Source: VFMC01 sp046331225 | GTDB taxonomy: Bacteria; Actinomycetota; Acidimicrobiia; Acidimicrobiales; Ilumatobacteraceae | Direction: 5' to 3' | NCBI GenBank assembly: GCA_046331225.1 | Contig: JAXLRF010000006.1 | Span: 1-64,000, forward strand | DNA: 64,000 nucleotides | Shown here: one piece after another, positions 20,792 to 27,996 of the stretch | How the letters are laid out: every line of letters starts with the position of its first letter | Numbering within the stretch: the stretch's first letter is position 1 | Notes under the pieces: generated by a model | What the model was told of the DNA's origin: nothing | The model's database searches: none | Seen by the model: only the letters and a program-made list of their open reading frames with translations | Made by a program: the position numbers and the translations under genes

Positions 20792-21976
20792 TCAGACGAG
20801 CGGACGCATCACCAGACCCGTCCGCAGCTTCGGCGTGAAGAACGTCGACTTCGGCGGCATGAGCAGCCCTTCGTGGGCGGTGCGTCGGATCTCGTCGATG
20901 CTCGTCGGCCGGATCAGCACACCTGCTGCCGCGTCGCCGCTGCGCACCAGATCGACCACGTGCTGCACCCCGTGCTGGTAGCCGACCTCGGCATCGGTGT
21001 CGGCCAGGGCGTGTTCGAGCAGGGCACCGTCGAGCTGCCGCACGCCGTCGAACGCCTCGGCCCGAGGCCGCAGCCACGTGCCCGTGCCGTCGGCGTGGAC
21101 GAGGCACAGCGACCCCTCGGCGACCACGCGTGTGGCGAACGAGGCGTCGATCGGCCCGGCTGGGGCGAGCTCGAACGAGCGTGCCAGCACGGTCTCGAGC
21201 GCGGCCGGCTCGATGCCGCGGTACAGGCGGTGGATCGCGTCGATGCTGAGCTGGCTCTCGACCAGTTCGCCGACATAGGTGAGGGTGAGGTCCCAGGGAC
21301 CCCGGCCGTCCGCGGCGCGCCGCTCGTCGCGGTACGTGCGACTGATCGCGTAGCGGTGGTGACCATCGGCGATCAACACCGGGTTGGCCGCCACCGCGGC
21401 CTCGATCGCCGCGATCCGCTCGGGGTCGGTCACCCGCTCGACGGTGTGCACGACGCCCTGCTCGTCGACGCAGCGGCCCACCATCTCGGCGGGCTCGACC
21501 AGCAGGTCGGTCAGTCCCGCGGTGAGCGACAGTCCCCACACCGGCGACAGGTTCGCCTCGGTGGCGCGGGTGAGGTCGAGCCGGTCGGTCTTGGCCTTGG
21601 GGGTCGTACGCTCGTGCGGGAGCACCCCACCTGCGCCCTCGTCGACCACCTCGAGCGCGCCGAGCACGCCGACCGTCTCGCGCTCGGTGCCGTCCTCGGT
21701 GGTGAAGCGCATCCGGTACAGCGTGAACGTGGGGGACGCGTCGCGCACGAAGGTGCCCTCGTCCCCCCACGCGTGCAGCGTGCGGGCGGCCCGGTGGTAG
21801 CGCTCGGGGTCGTCCTCGGGGCCCGGCAGGTCGATCTCGACGATGTTGCGTGGGTGCCGGGCCCGCAGCGCCGCCACATCGGCGGCCGACAGCACGTCGT
21901 AGGGCGGCGCCGCCGCGGCGTCGAGATCGACGTCGGGGGCGTAGCGGAGTGCGGGGAACGGTTGGAAGCGCGGCAC
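20792..21976 (-). CDS. DUF1015 family protein
   Basis: The 394-residue protein begins PRFQPFPALRYAPDVDL and carries the family's hallmark VLIADGHHRYAISRTY; other conserved parts are APPYDVLSAADVAALRARHP, ERTTPKAKTDRL, GLLMPPKSTFFTPKLRTGLV. DUF1015 proteins are widespread; some have been linked to free serine kinase activity, but that cannot be claimed here. GTG 21976 is chosen because the conserved block starts there; GTG 21982, two codons upstream, is equally possible. It is divergent from the HAD phosphatase gene (39 nt apart), so the two may share a control region. Confidence 0.82.
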   Translation of the reverse strand: MPRFQPFPALRYAPDVDLDAAAAPPYDVLSAADVAALRARHPRNIVEIDLPGPEDDPERYHRAARTLHAWGDEGTFVRDASPTFTLYRMRFTTEDGTERETVGVLGALEVVDEGAGGVLPHERTTPKAKTDRLDLTRATEANLSPVWGLSLTAGLTDLLVEPAEMVGRCVDEQGVVHTVERVTDPERIAAIEAAVAANPVLIADGHHRYAISRTYRDERRAADGRGPWDLTLTYVGELVESQLSIDAIHRLYRGIEPAALETVLARSFELAPAGPIDASFATRVVAEGSLCLVHADGTGTWLRPRAEAFDGVRQLDGALLEHALADTDAEVGYQHGVQHVVDLVRSGDAAAGVLIRPTSIDEIRRTAHEGLLMPPKSTFFTPKLRTGLVMRPLV

Positions 21977-22015
21977 CCGCACAGGATGGCACCTGCCGTG
22001 CCACGATGACACACC

Positions 22016-22864
22016 ATGTCGGAGCCCCCCGCCCACGTCCCGTCCCACACGCCCGGCACCACCGCCACCACGACCACGACCACCACGACCACCGGGCGCG
22101 AGCTGCCCGCCGTCGTGCTGCTCGACCTCGACGGCGTGGTGTGGTTGTCGCACCAGCCGATCCCGGGGTCGGTCGAGGGCATCGCCCGGCTGCGGGCACA
22201 CGGCGTGCGGGTGCTGTTCGTGACCAACAACTCGGGCTCGACGCTCGAGGAGCAGGAGGCCGCGCTCGGATCGATCGGTGTGCCCGCCGTGGGGGACGTG
22301 CTCACCTCGGCGCTGGCCGGCGCGTTGCTGGTCGAACCCGGTGAGCGGGTGATGGTGTGCGGCGGCCCGGGCGTGACCCAGGCGATCGAGCGTCGTGGCG
22401 CGATCCCCGTCGACGTCGGGCCCTGCGATGCGGTGATGGTCGGCTTCCACCGCACCTTCACCTACGAACGGCTGCGGCTCGCCGCCACCGCGGTGCAGGC
22501 CGGGGCACGACTGATCGGCACCAACGACGACGCGACCTATCCGACACCCGACGGGCCGATCCCCGGGGGCGGCGCGATCCTCGCCGCCGTCGAGGTGGGC
22601 TCCGGCACGAAGGCCACCGTGGCGGGCAAGCCGTTCGGTCCGATGGCGCAGCTGGTGCGCGAGGTGGTGGGCGACGATGCGGCCGCAGCAGCGGTGATGG
22701 TGGGGGATCGTCCGTCGACCGATGGCCGTTTCGCCCGTCAGCTCGGCTGCCGCTACGCCCACGTCTGGTCGGGCGTGACCCCGCGCGGTGCCCAGGTCGA
22801 CCCGGTGCCCGACCTGGTCGGCGACGACCTCGGGCACGTCGTCGCACAGCTCCTCGCGGGCTGA
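22016..22864 (+). CDS. HAD-IIA (NagD-like) phosphatase
   Basis: A 282-residue HAD hydrolase of subclass IIA. Motif I is DLDGVVW, motif II TNNSGS, the catalytic lysine lies in AGKPFGPM and motif IV in GDRPSTDGRFA; the cap domain is inserted between motifs II and III. Relatives include phosphoglycolate, 4-nitrophenyl and nucleotide phosphatases; an equivalent HAD (Rv1692, reported as glycerol-3-phosphate phosphatase) has the same neighbourhood in M. tuberculosis. The first ~27 residues are a threonine tract (12 consecutive ACC/ACG/GCC codons, 22058-22093) unlikely to be part of the fold. Confidence 0.88.
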   Translation: MSEPPAHVPSHTPGTTATTTTTTTTTGRELPAVVLLDLDGVVWLSHQPIPGSVEGIARLRAHGVRVLFVTNNSGSTLEEQEAALGSIGVPAVGDVLTSALAGALLVEPGERVMVCGGPGVTQAIERRGAIPVDVGPCDAVMVGFHRTFTYERLRLAATAVQAGARLIGTNDDATYPTPDGPIPGGGAILAAVEVGSGTKATVAGKPFGPMAQLVREVVGDDAAAAAVMVGDRPSTDGRFARQLGCRYAHVWSGVTPRGAQVDPVPDLVGDDLGHVVAQLLAG

Positions 22865-22900
22865 TCGACGGGGGCCGACGGTCCCGCGCCGCAGGTCAGC

Positions 22901-22984
22901 AGTTCACATCGAACGGTGAACTTGCTCCCACGAGACTCCGACGGACGGTCCGTTCACTGTACGTTCACCTACCGTCCACCGGCG
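22901..22984 (+). promoter_or_regulatory. PHO-box-like array of 11-bp direct repeats
   Basis: Three consecutive 11-bp units precede the DUF4956-VTC operon: GTTCACTGTAC (22952-22962), GTTCACCTACC (22963-22973) and GTCCACCGGCG (22974-22984). This period and the GTTCAC core match Streptomyces PhoP-binding PHO boxes. Upstream is an inverted pair AGTTCAC / GTGAACT (22901-22907 and 22916-22922) with the same core. The set ends 37 nt before the ATG at 23022. Binding by a PhoP-type regulator is inferred from the pattern alone. Confidence 0.6.
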
Positions 22985-23021
22985 TCCGAGCGGCGCCGAC
23001 CCCGATCTCGGAGCCCCGCTG

Positions 23022-23585
23022 ATGCCACGTCCGATCCTGCCGCTGCTCGACGCCGTCGCGATCTGCGTCGTCGCCTTCGGCCTGTACCTGCCGCGGCACC
23101 GGCGCGGCGACATGGTCGTCGCCTATCTCGTCGTGAACGTCGGCGTGCTCTCGGTCGCCCAGGTGCTCGACAGCCGCGGTGCGACCGCCGGGCTCGGCCT
23201 CGGCCTGTTCGGCCTGTTGTCGATCATCCGCCTGCGATCGTCCGACATCGACCACCAAGAGGTGGCGTACTACTTCGGCTCGCTCGCTCTCGGTCTGATG
23301 GGCGGGTTGTCGGCCGATCCCGAGTGGATGGTGCCGGCACTCATGGGGGCGATCGTCGTCGCCCTCTACATCGGCGATCACCCCCGTCTGTTCGGCCGTT
23401 ACCGGCTGCAGATCGTGCAGGTCGATGCCGCCTTCACCGACGAGCGGGCGCTCGTCGCCCACCTCGAGGGCCTGTACGGCACGAAGGTGGCGCGGGTGAA
23501 GGTGCTCCGCGTCGACCTGGTGGAGGACACGACGATGGTCGAGATGCGCTACCTGTTGCCGGCTGCGTCGAGGGCGGCGGCCTGA
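23022..23585 (+). CDS. DUF4956 membrane protein
   Basis: A 187-residue protein with about four membrane segments in residues ~5-120 (LLDAVAICVVAFGLYLP; VVAYLVVNVGVLSVAQVL; TAGLGLGLFGLLSIIRL; WMVPALMGAIVVALYIG) and a C-terminal soluble beta/alpha domain (~130-187, VARVKVLRVDLVEDTTMVEMRY). FGLLSIIRLRSSDIDHQEVAYYF is characteristic of DUF4956, a family found next to VTC-domain genes. It lies 4 nt before the VTC gene, so the two products probably act together at the membrane. It is the first gene after the PHO-box-like array. Confidence 0.82.
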   Translation: MPRPILPLLDAVAICVVAFGLYLPRHRRGDMVVAYLVVNVGVLSVAQVLDSRGATAGLGLGLFGLLSIIRLRSSDIDHQEVAYYFGSLALGLMGGLSADPEWMVPALMGAIVVALYIGDHPRLFGRYRLQIVQVDAAFTDERALVAHLEGLYGTKVARVKVLRVDLVEDTTMVEMRYLLPAASRAAA

Positions 23586-23589
23586 TCCG

Positions 23590-24483
23590 ATGACCGCACT
23601 CGACGCCCGTCAGCAGGAGGCCGTCGCGTCGTCGACGGAGCTGCGGCGTGCCGCGTCGCGCCCGTCGCGTACGGTGCGGCCCGACAGTGACCTCGACCGG
23701 GCACTCGGGCAGCTCGAACCGGTGTCCCTGCCCGAGTTGCTGGTGGCCGCCGAGCTGCTCACCCGCGCCGACCGCAAGTACCTGTTGCACCAGTCGGTCC
23801 TGCCCGAGATGGTCGATCACCTCGACGCGAGCGTCCGGGCGCTCGAGATCGACGAGGCACGCACGTTCCGGTACGAATCGATGTACTTCGACACCCCCGA
23901 CCTGGTCTCGTACCACGAGCACGCCACGCTCCGCCCCGACCGCTACAAGGTGCGCACCCGCGCGTATCTCGACAGCACCACCTGCTCGCTCGAGGTGAAG
24001 ACCCGCGACCACCGCGGCCTGACGGTGAAAGCGCGCGTCGACCACGCCATCGACGAGCGTGCGGTGCTGACCGAGGCAGGCCGCCGGTTCGTGTCGGGGT
24101 TCGAGTTCCCGGCGCGCCACGTCGACCGGTTGGTGCCGACGCTGTGGACCAAGTACCGCCGCGCGACGCTGCTGTTGTCGGCCGACACCCGTGCCACCCT
24201 CGACACGGGCCTCGTGTTCGAGACGCCTGCGGGCGAGGTGGTGTCGGCGGGGGAGTGGGCCGTCGTCGAATCGAAGTCGATGGGCAAGCCCACGGTGGTG
24301 GACCGCACCCTCTGGGCGATGGGGCATCGGCCGGTGCTGCTGAGCAAGTACGTGCTGGGCATGGCGATGCACCATCCCGACCTGCCCGCACACCGCTGGA
24401 ACCGGGTGTTGCGCCGCGACCTCGGGTGGGGGGCCGCCGCCCACCCGCAGCGGCCCGTCGTTCGCCGGGGCAGACCGGCCTGA
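23590..24483 (+). CDS. VTC-domain protein, possible polyphosphate polymerase
   Basis: A 297-residue protein with a VTC domain, a triphosphate-tunnel fold related to yeast Vtc4, which makes polyphosphate from ATP. Tunnel-type charged strands are visible: RADRKYLLHQS, RYESMYFDTPD, YKVRTRAYLDS, CSLEVKTRDHRGLTVKARV, LWTKYRRATLLL, VVESKS and LLSKYVLGMAMH. Catalytic function in bacteria is inferred. The first ~45 residues are variable. Pairing with DUF4956 is typical, whereas the often-seen CotH kinase gene is absent. The PHO-box-like array upstream fits a role in phosphate metabolism. Confidence 0.85.
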   Translation: MTALDARQQEAVASSTELRRAASRPSRTVRPDSDLDRALGQLEPVSLPELLVAAELLTRADRKYLLHQSVLPEMVDHLDASVRALEIDEARTFRYESMYFDTPDLVSYHEHATLRPDRYKVRTRAYLDSTTCSLEVKTRDHRGLTVKARVDHAIDERAVLTEAGRRFVSGFEFPARHVDRLVPTLWTKYRRATLLLSADTRATLDTGLVFETPAGEVVSAGEWAVVESKSMGKPTVVDRTLWAMGHRPVLLSKYVLGMAMHHPDLPAHRWNRVLRRDLGWGAAAHPQRPVVRRGRPA

Positions 24484-24485
24484 CC

Positions 24486-25670
24486 GTGCTGGTCCGGGCG
24501 ATCGTCGCGTGGGCGGCGCTGACCGCGCCGACCGCGCTGCCCGCGCTGCCCGCGCTGATCGGTGGTTCGGCACCCGTGTGGCCGGGCACCGCACCCCGCG
24601 AGGTGGACGAGGGTGACCTCGGCCGGAACGTGAGTGGGCTCGCGTTCTCGACGGACGGTCGCGTGCTGTGGGCCGTGCGGGACGACCCCGGCTCGTTGTT
24701 GCGTCTGGTGCTCGACGGCGACGGCGAGTACGTCGTCGACGACGGATGGGGCGACGGGCGCGAGCTCCGCTGGCCCGACGGTTCGGGGGAGCCCGACGCC
24801 GAGGCGGTGACGGTCGCCGACGATCGCAGCGACGTCGTGTACGTGGCGGCCGAGCGTGACAACGACGATGCCGCGACGTCGCGCCTGAGTGTGCTCGAGA
24901 TCCCGGTGGACGCCGGCGGCGATGCGCACGACGAGCTGGTCGCGACCCGCAGCTGGGACCTGACGATGTCGTTGCCGGCCGCCGACGCGAACACCGGGCT
25001 CGAGGGCATCACGTGGGTGCCCGACTCGGTGGTCGTCGCAGCCGGACTCGTCGACTCACAGGGCGTCGCCTACGACCCGGCCGACCACCCCGGGCACGGC
25101 AGCGGGGTGTTCGTGGTGGGATCGGAGCACGACGGGGCGCTCGACGTGTTCGTCCTCGGTGACCGGGCCACCCGTCTCGCGACCGTGCCGAGTGGGCTGC
25201 CGTCGGTGATGGAGGTCGCGTTCGACGCAGCCACCGGAGAGTTGTGGGCTGCGTGCGACGAGCACTGCGACGGCGCGATCGTGCGGCTCGCGTTCGACGG
25301 CGGCGGGCTCACCGTGACCGGTTCGGTCGAGCCGCCCGACGAGCTGGTGGCCCTGAACGACGAGGGCCTCGCGATCGGCCCGTGCATCGACGGCTCGCAG
25401 TCCGTGGTGTGGAGCGACGACGCGGCGACCGACGACCACGTCCTGCGTGCCGCCACGATCGACTGCACGGACGCTGCGGAGACCTCGGGCGCTGCGGAGA
25501 CCTCGGACACCTCGGAGACCTCGGAGACCTCGGACACCGCGAGCGACGCAGCGGCCGGTGCGTCGGGCGGGGACCGGGGTCGGGGGACCGGTGTCGCCCT
25601 GATCGCGGGGATCGCGATCCTCGCCGCCGTGGGCGTGGGCATCGCCATCCGGTGGCCACGTCGTCGCTGA
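24486..25670 (+). CDS. Exported membrane-anchored beta-propeller-like protein
   Basis: A 394-residue protein with a signal peptide (LVRAIVAWAALTAPTALPAL) and a C-terminal membrane anchor (VALIAGIAILAAVGVGIAI followed by RWPRRR); no LPXTG sortase motif is present. The extracytoplasmic part repeats propeller-like strands, such as VSGLAFSTDGRVLWAVRDDP, PDAEAVTVADDRSDVVYVAA, NTGLEGITWVPDSVVVAAG and LVALNDEGLAIGP, recalling SdiA-regulated or esterase-like phytase families. A Thr/Ser/Glu repeat (~330-355, from about 25475-25540) links to the anchor. GTG 24486 is 2 nt after the VTC stop, so it is in the same operon. A phosphate-ester substrate would fit but is unproven. Confidence 0.65.
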   Translation: MLVRAIVAWAALTAPTALPALPALIGGSAPVWPGTAPREVDEGDLGRNVSGLAFSTDGRVLWAVRDDPGSLLRLVLDGDGEYVVDDGWGDGRELRWPDGSGEPDAEAVTVADDRSDVVYVAAERDNDDAATSRLSVLEIPVDAGGDAHDELVATRSWDLTMSLPAADANTGLEGITWVPDSVVVAAGLVDSQGVAYDPADHPGHGSGVFVVGSEHDGALDVFVLGDRATRLATVPSGLPSVMEVAFDAATGELWAACDEHCDGAIVRLAFDGGGLTVTGSVEPPDELVALNDEGLAIGPCIDGSQSVVWSDDAATDDHVLRAATIDCTDAAETSGAAETSDTSETSETSDTASDAAAGASGGDRGRGTGVALIAGIAILAAVGVGIAIRWPRRR

Positions 25671-25723
25671 GCTGGGGTGGGACCACACCGTCTCGCCGTG
25701 GCCTCCTCTCGGACGTGACACCT

Positions 25724-25739
25724 CGGCAGTACACTGCCG
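25724..25739 (+). promoter_or_regulatory. 16-bp palindrome containing a -10 box
   Basis: CGGCAGTACACTGCCG is a perfect 16-bp inverted repeat (7-bp arms, AC centre) ending 2 nt before ATG 25742. Its centre contains TACACT (25730-25735), a good -10 box 6 nt from the start. The palindrome may be an operator that masks the promoter of a leaderless gene. Confidence 0.5.
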
Positions 25740-25741
25740 CC

Positions 25742-26335
25742 ATGACCCCGAACACGATCCTGAAGCGCTTGCTCGATGCGGGCATGCAGTTCACGGAGAT
25801 GTCGCGCACCAACGCCGAGAAGCTCGTCAACGAGCTCGTCAACGACGGCCAGCTCCGCCGCAAGGACGCCGAGAAGACCGTGCAGCAGCTCGTCGAGCGC
25901 GGCCGCTCGTCGACCGAGCAGTTGTTCGGCGCCGTGCAGTCCGAGGTCGCGAAGCAGCTCGGTCGCTTCGCCGACCGGATCGACGGGCTCGAGGATCGGA
26001 TCGAGGAGCTCGCCTCGTCGCTCGGCCTGCGGGGCAACGCGCCAGCGGCACCGTCGGGGCCGGTCGCCGCCACCACCGCCACGGTGGCCGACGCCGCCGC
26101 GACCGCGACCGCCGAGCCGGCCGCGAAGGCCACCAAGGCCCCGAAGCCCACCAAGGGCGCTGCGAAGCCGGCCACGAAGACGGCGAAGCAGGCCACCGCG
26201 AAGGGTGAGCCCACGAAGGCGGCGAAAGCAGCCAAAGCAGCGAAAGCAGGCAAGGCGGCGAAGCCCACGAAGGGCGAGCCGGCCGGCTCGAGCGGGGTCG
26301 CGAAGGTCGCGACCAAGAAGGCCGCGAAGCGCTGA
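25742..26335 (+). CDS. Phasin-like coiled protein with Lys/Ala-rich tail
   Basis: The 197-residue product has a helical N-terminal half (~1-95; MQFTEMSRTNAEKLVNELVN, DAEKTVQQLVERGRSSTEQL, AKQLGRFADRIDGLEDRIEE) resembling phasin-like or PHA-granule regulator proteins. The C-terminal ~90 residues are Ala/Lys/Pro-rich (AKAAKAAKAGKAAKPTKGEP), like histone H1-like tails that bind DNA or polyanions. The same layout occurs in PhaF-type proteins that link granules to the nucleoid. The nearby VTC gene raises polyphosphate as another possible partner for the basic tail, but this is speculation. It appears to be leaderless. Confidence 0.65.
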   Translation: MTPNTILKRLLDAGMQFTEMSRTNAEKLVNELVNDGQLRRKDAEKTVQQLVERGRSSTEQLFGAVQSEVAKQLGRFADRIDGLEDRIEELASSLGLRGNAPAAPSGPVAATTATVADAAATATAEPAAKATKAPKPTKGAAKPATKTAKQATAKGEPTKAAKAAKAAKAGKAAKPTKGEPAGSSGVAKVATKKAAKR

Positions 26336-26340
26336 TCACC

Positions 26341-27102
26341 GTGTCGCGTCGTTCGCGTCTCGACGCGGAGCTGGTGCGACGTGGTCTGGTGCCGAGCCGT
26401 ACCGAAGCTGGACGTGTGATCGAATTGCACCGCGTGCTCGTCAACGGCGCCATCGCCGAGAAGGCGTCGCGTCTCGTCGATCCCGGCGATGCCGTGGTGC
26501 TCACCGGTGAGCCGCCGCGCTTCGTGAGCCGTGGCGGCGAGAAGCTCGACGCTGCGCTCGACGCGTTCGGGCTCGAGGTCGCCGGTGCCGACGTGCTCGA
26601 TGCCGGCGCGTCGACGGGTGGCTTCACCGACTGCGTCCTGCAGCGCGGCGCAGCCCGCGTGGTGGCACTCGACGTCGGCCACGGCCAACTGCACCCGAGG
26701 ATTCGTCACGACGACCGCGTCGTGGTGATCGAGCGGTTCAACGTGCGGGCGCTCACGCCCGAGCACCTGCCGTTCGTGCCACGGGTCGCCGTCGCCGACC
26801 TGTCGTTCATCTCGCTCACCAAGGTGGTGCCGGTGCTGGCGTCGGTGGTGATGCCCGGCGGCGATCTGGTGCTGCTGGTGAAGCCGCAGTTCGAGGCCGG
26901 TCGCGCCGAGGTGTCTCGTGGTCACGGTGTGATCACCGACCCCGAGATCCACGCTCGCGTGCGCGGCGAGGTCGAGTCGGCCATCCTCGACGCCGGCTGC
27001 ACCGTGCTCGGGTGGTGCGACTCGCCGATCGAGGGCGGCGACGGCAACCGCGAGTTCCTGGTGCACGCCCGCACCCGCGACGGGCAGGAGCGCAGCGCAT
27101 GA
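26341..27102 (+). CDS. tlyA: TlyA family rRNA 2'-O-methyltransferase
   Basis: TlyA methylates ribose oxygens in 16S and 23S rRNA, which confers capreomycin sensitivity in mycobacteria. The 253-residue protein has an N-terminal S4 domain (RLDAELVRRGLVPSRTEAGR) and a FtsJ-like Rossmann domain with VLDAGASTGGFTDC (SAM motif I), VALDVGHGQLH, VAVADLSFISL and LLVKPQFEAGR. GTG 26341 is 5 nt after the previous stop. Order tlyA-nadK-recN-steA-mctB is the same as in M. tuberculosis Rv1694-Rv1698. Confidence 0.93.
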   Translation: MSRRSRLDAELVRRGLVPSRTEAGRVIELHRVLVNGAIAEKASRLVDPGDAVVLTGEPPRFVSRGGEKLDAALDAFGLEVAGADVLDAGASTGGFTDCVLQRGAARVVALDVGHGQLHPRIRHDDRVVVIERFNVRALTPEHLPFVPRVAVADLSFISLTKVVPVLASVVMPGGDLVLLVKPQFEAGRAEVSRGHGVITDPEIHARVRGEVESAILDAGCTVLGWCDSPIEGGDGNREFLVHARTRDGQERSA

Positions 27103-27968
27103 GCCGGGTCCTCATCGTCGCCCATCGCCAACGCTCCGAGGCGGCCGCACTGGCCCGTGTGGCCGCGTCGTGGCTGCACCAGCACGGGCACGAGGCCTGG
27201 ATGCTGCGCGACGACGCGGATGCGCTCGAACTGGGTGAGCTCGCCGCCGATCGCGCGCCGGGCGAGGCCGACCTGGTGCTGAGCCTCGGTGGTGACGGCA
27301 CCATGCTGCGCGCCGTGCAGTTGCTCGACGGCCGCGCGGCGCCGGTGATCGGCGTCAACGTCGGTCTGCTCGGCTACCTCACCGAGGTGGAACCCCAGTC
27401 GATGACGGCAGCGCTCGAACGGTTCACGAGCGGCCCCGACGCCGATCAGGGTGACTGGCACGTCGAGCGGCGGATGATGGTCGACGCGGTGGTGCACCAC
27501 GTCGACGGCACGCCCGAGCAGTCGTTCCGCGCGCTCAACGAGGGCGTGCTCGAGAAGCTCGAACCCGGCCACACCGTGCGGATGATGGTGCGCATCGACG
27601 GGGCGCCGTTCACCTCGTACGCAGCCGACGGCCTGATCGTCGCCACCCCGACCGGCTCGACCGCCTACTCGCTGTCGGCTCGGGGGCCGGTCGTGTCGCC
27701 CCGCCATCGGGCGCTGCTGCTCACCCCGGTGTCACCGCACATGTTGTTCGACCGGTCGCTCGTGCTCGACCCCGAGGAGGTCGTCGAGATCGAGGTCGTC
27801 GGTCACCGCACGGCGGTGTTGTCGATCGACGGGATGCAGACCGCGTCGCTCGTCGAGGGCGATACGGTGACGTTCCGTGCCTCGCCGGCCGAGGCCCACT
27901 TCGTGCGATTCGGCCGCCGCCGCTTCCACCAGATCCTGAAGGCCAAGTTCGGGCTGTCCGACCGGTGA
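27099..27968 (+). CDS. nadK: NAD kinase
   Basis: NadK phosphorylates NAD to NADP. The 289-residue protein has the diagnostic GGDGTMLRAV, a substrate-binding ALNEGVLEK (NE motif), and ATPTGSTAYSLSARGPVVSP. In most relatives the last segment reads SAGGP, so an arginine replaces a glycine here. ATG 27099 overlaps the tlyA stop by 4 nt. A 28-nt gap separates it from recN. Confidence 0.95.
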   Translation: MSRVLIVAHRQRSEAAALARVAASWLHQHGHEAWMLRDDADALELGELAADRAPGEADLVLSLGGDGTMLRAVQLLDGRAAPVIGVNVGLLGYLTEVEPQSMTAALERFTSGPDADQGDWHVERRMMVDAVVHHVDGTPEQSFRALNEGVLEKLEPGHTVRMMVRIDGAPFTSYAADGLIVATPTGSTAYSLSARGPVVSPRHRALLLTPVSPHMLFDRSLVLDPEEVVEIEVVGHRTAVLSIDGMQTASLVEGDTVTFRASPAEAHFVRFGRRRFHQILKAKFGLSDR

Positions 27969-27996
27969 CGGTCGCGAGCCACGGGATGCGTCGCCC

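Noticed and set aside
24486..25670. Sortase-anchored (LPXTG) surface protein
   Set aside because: The C-terminus has a membrane helix and RRR tail but no LPXTG; treated as a simple membrane anchor.
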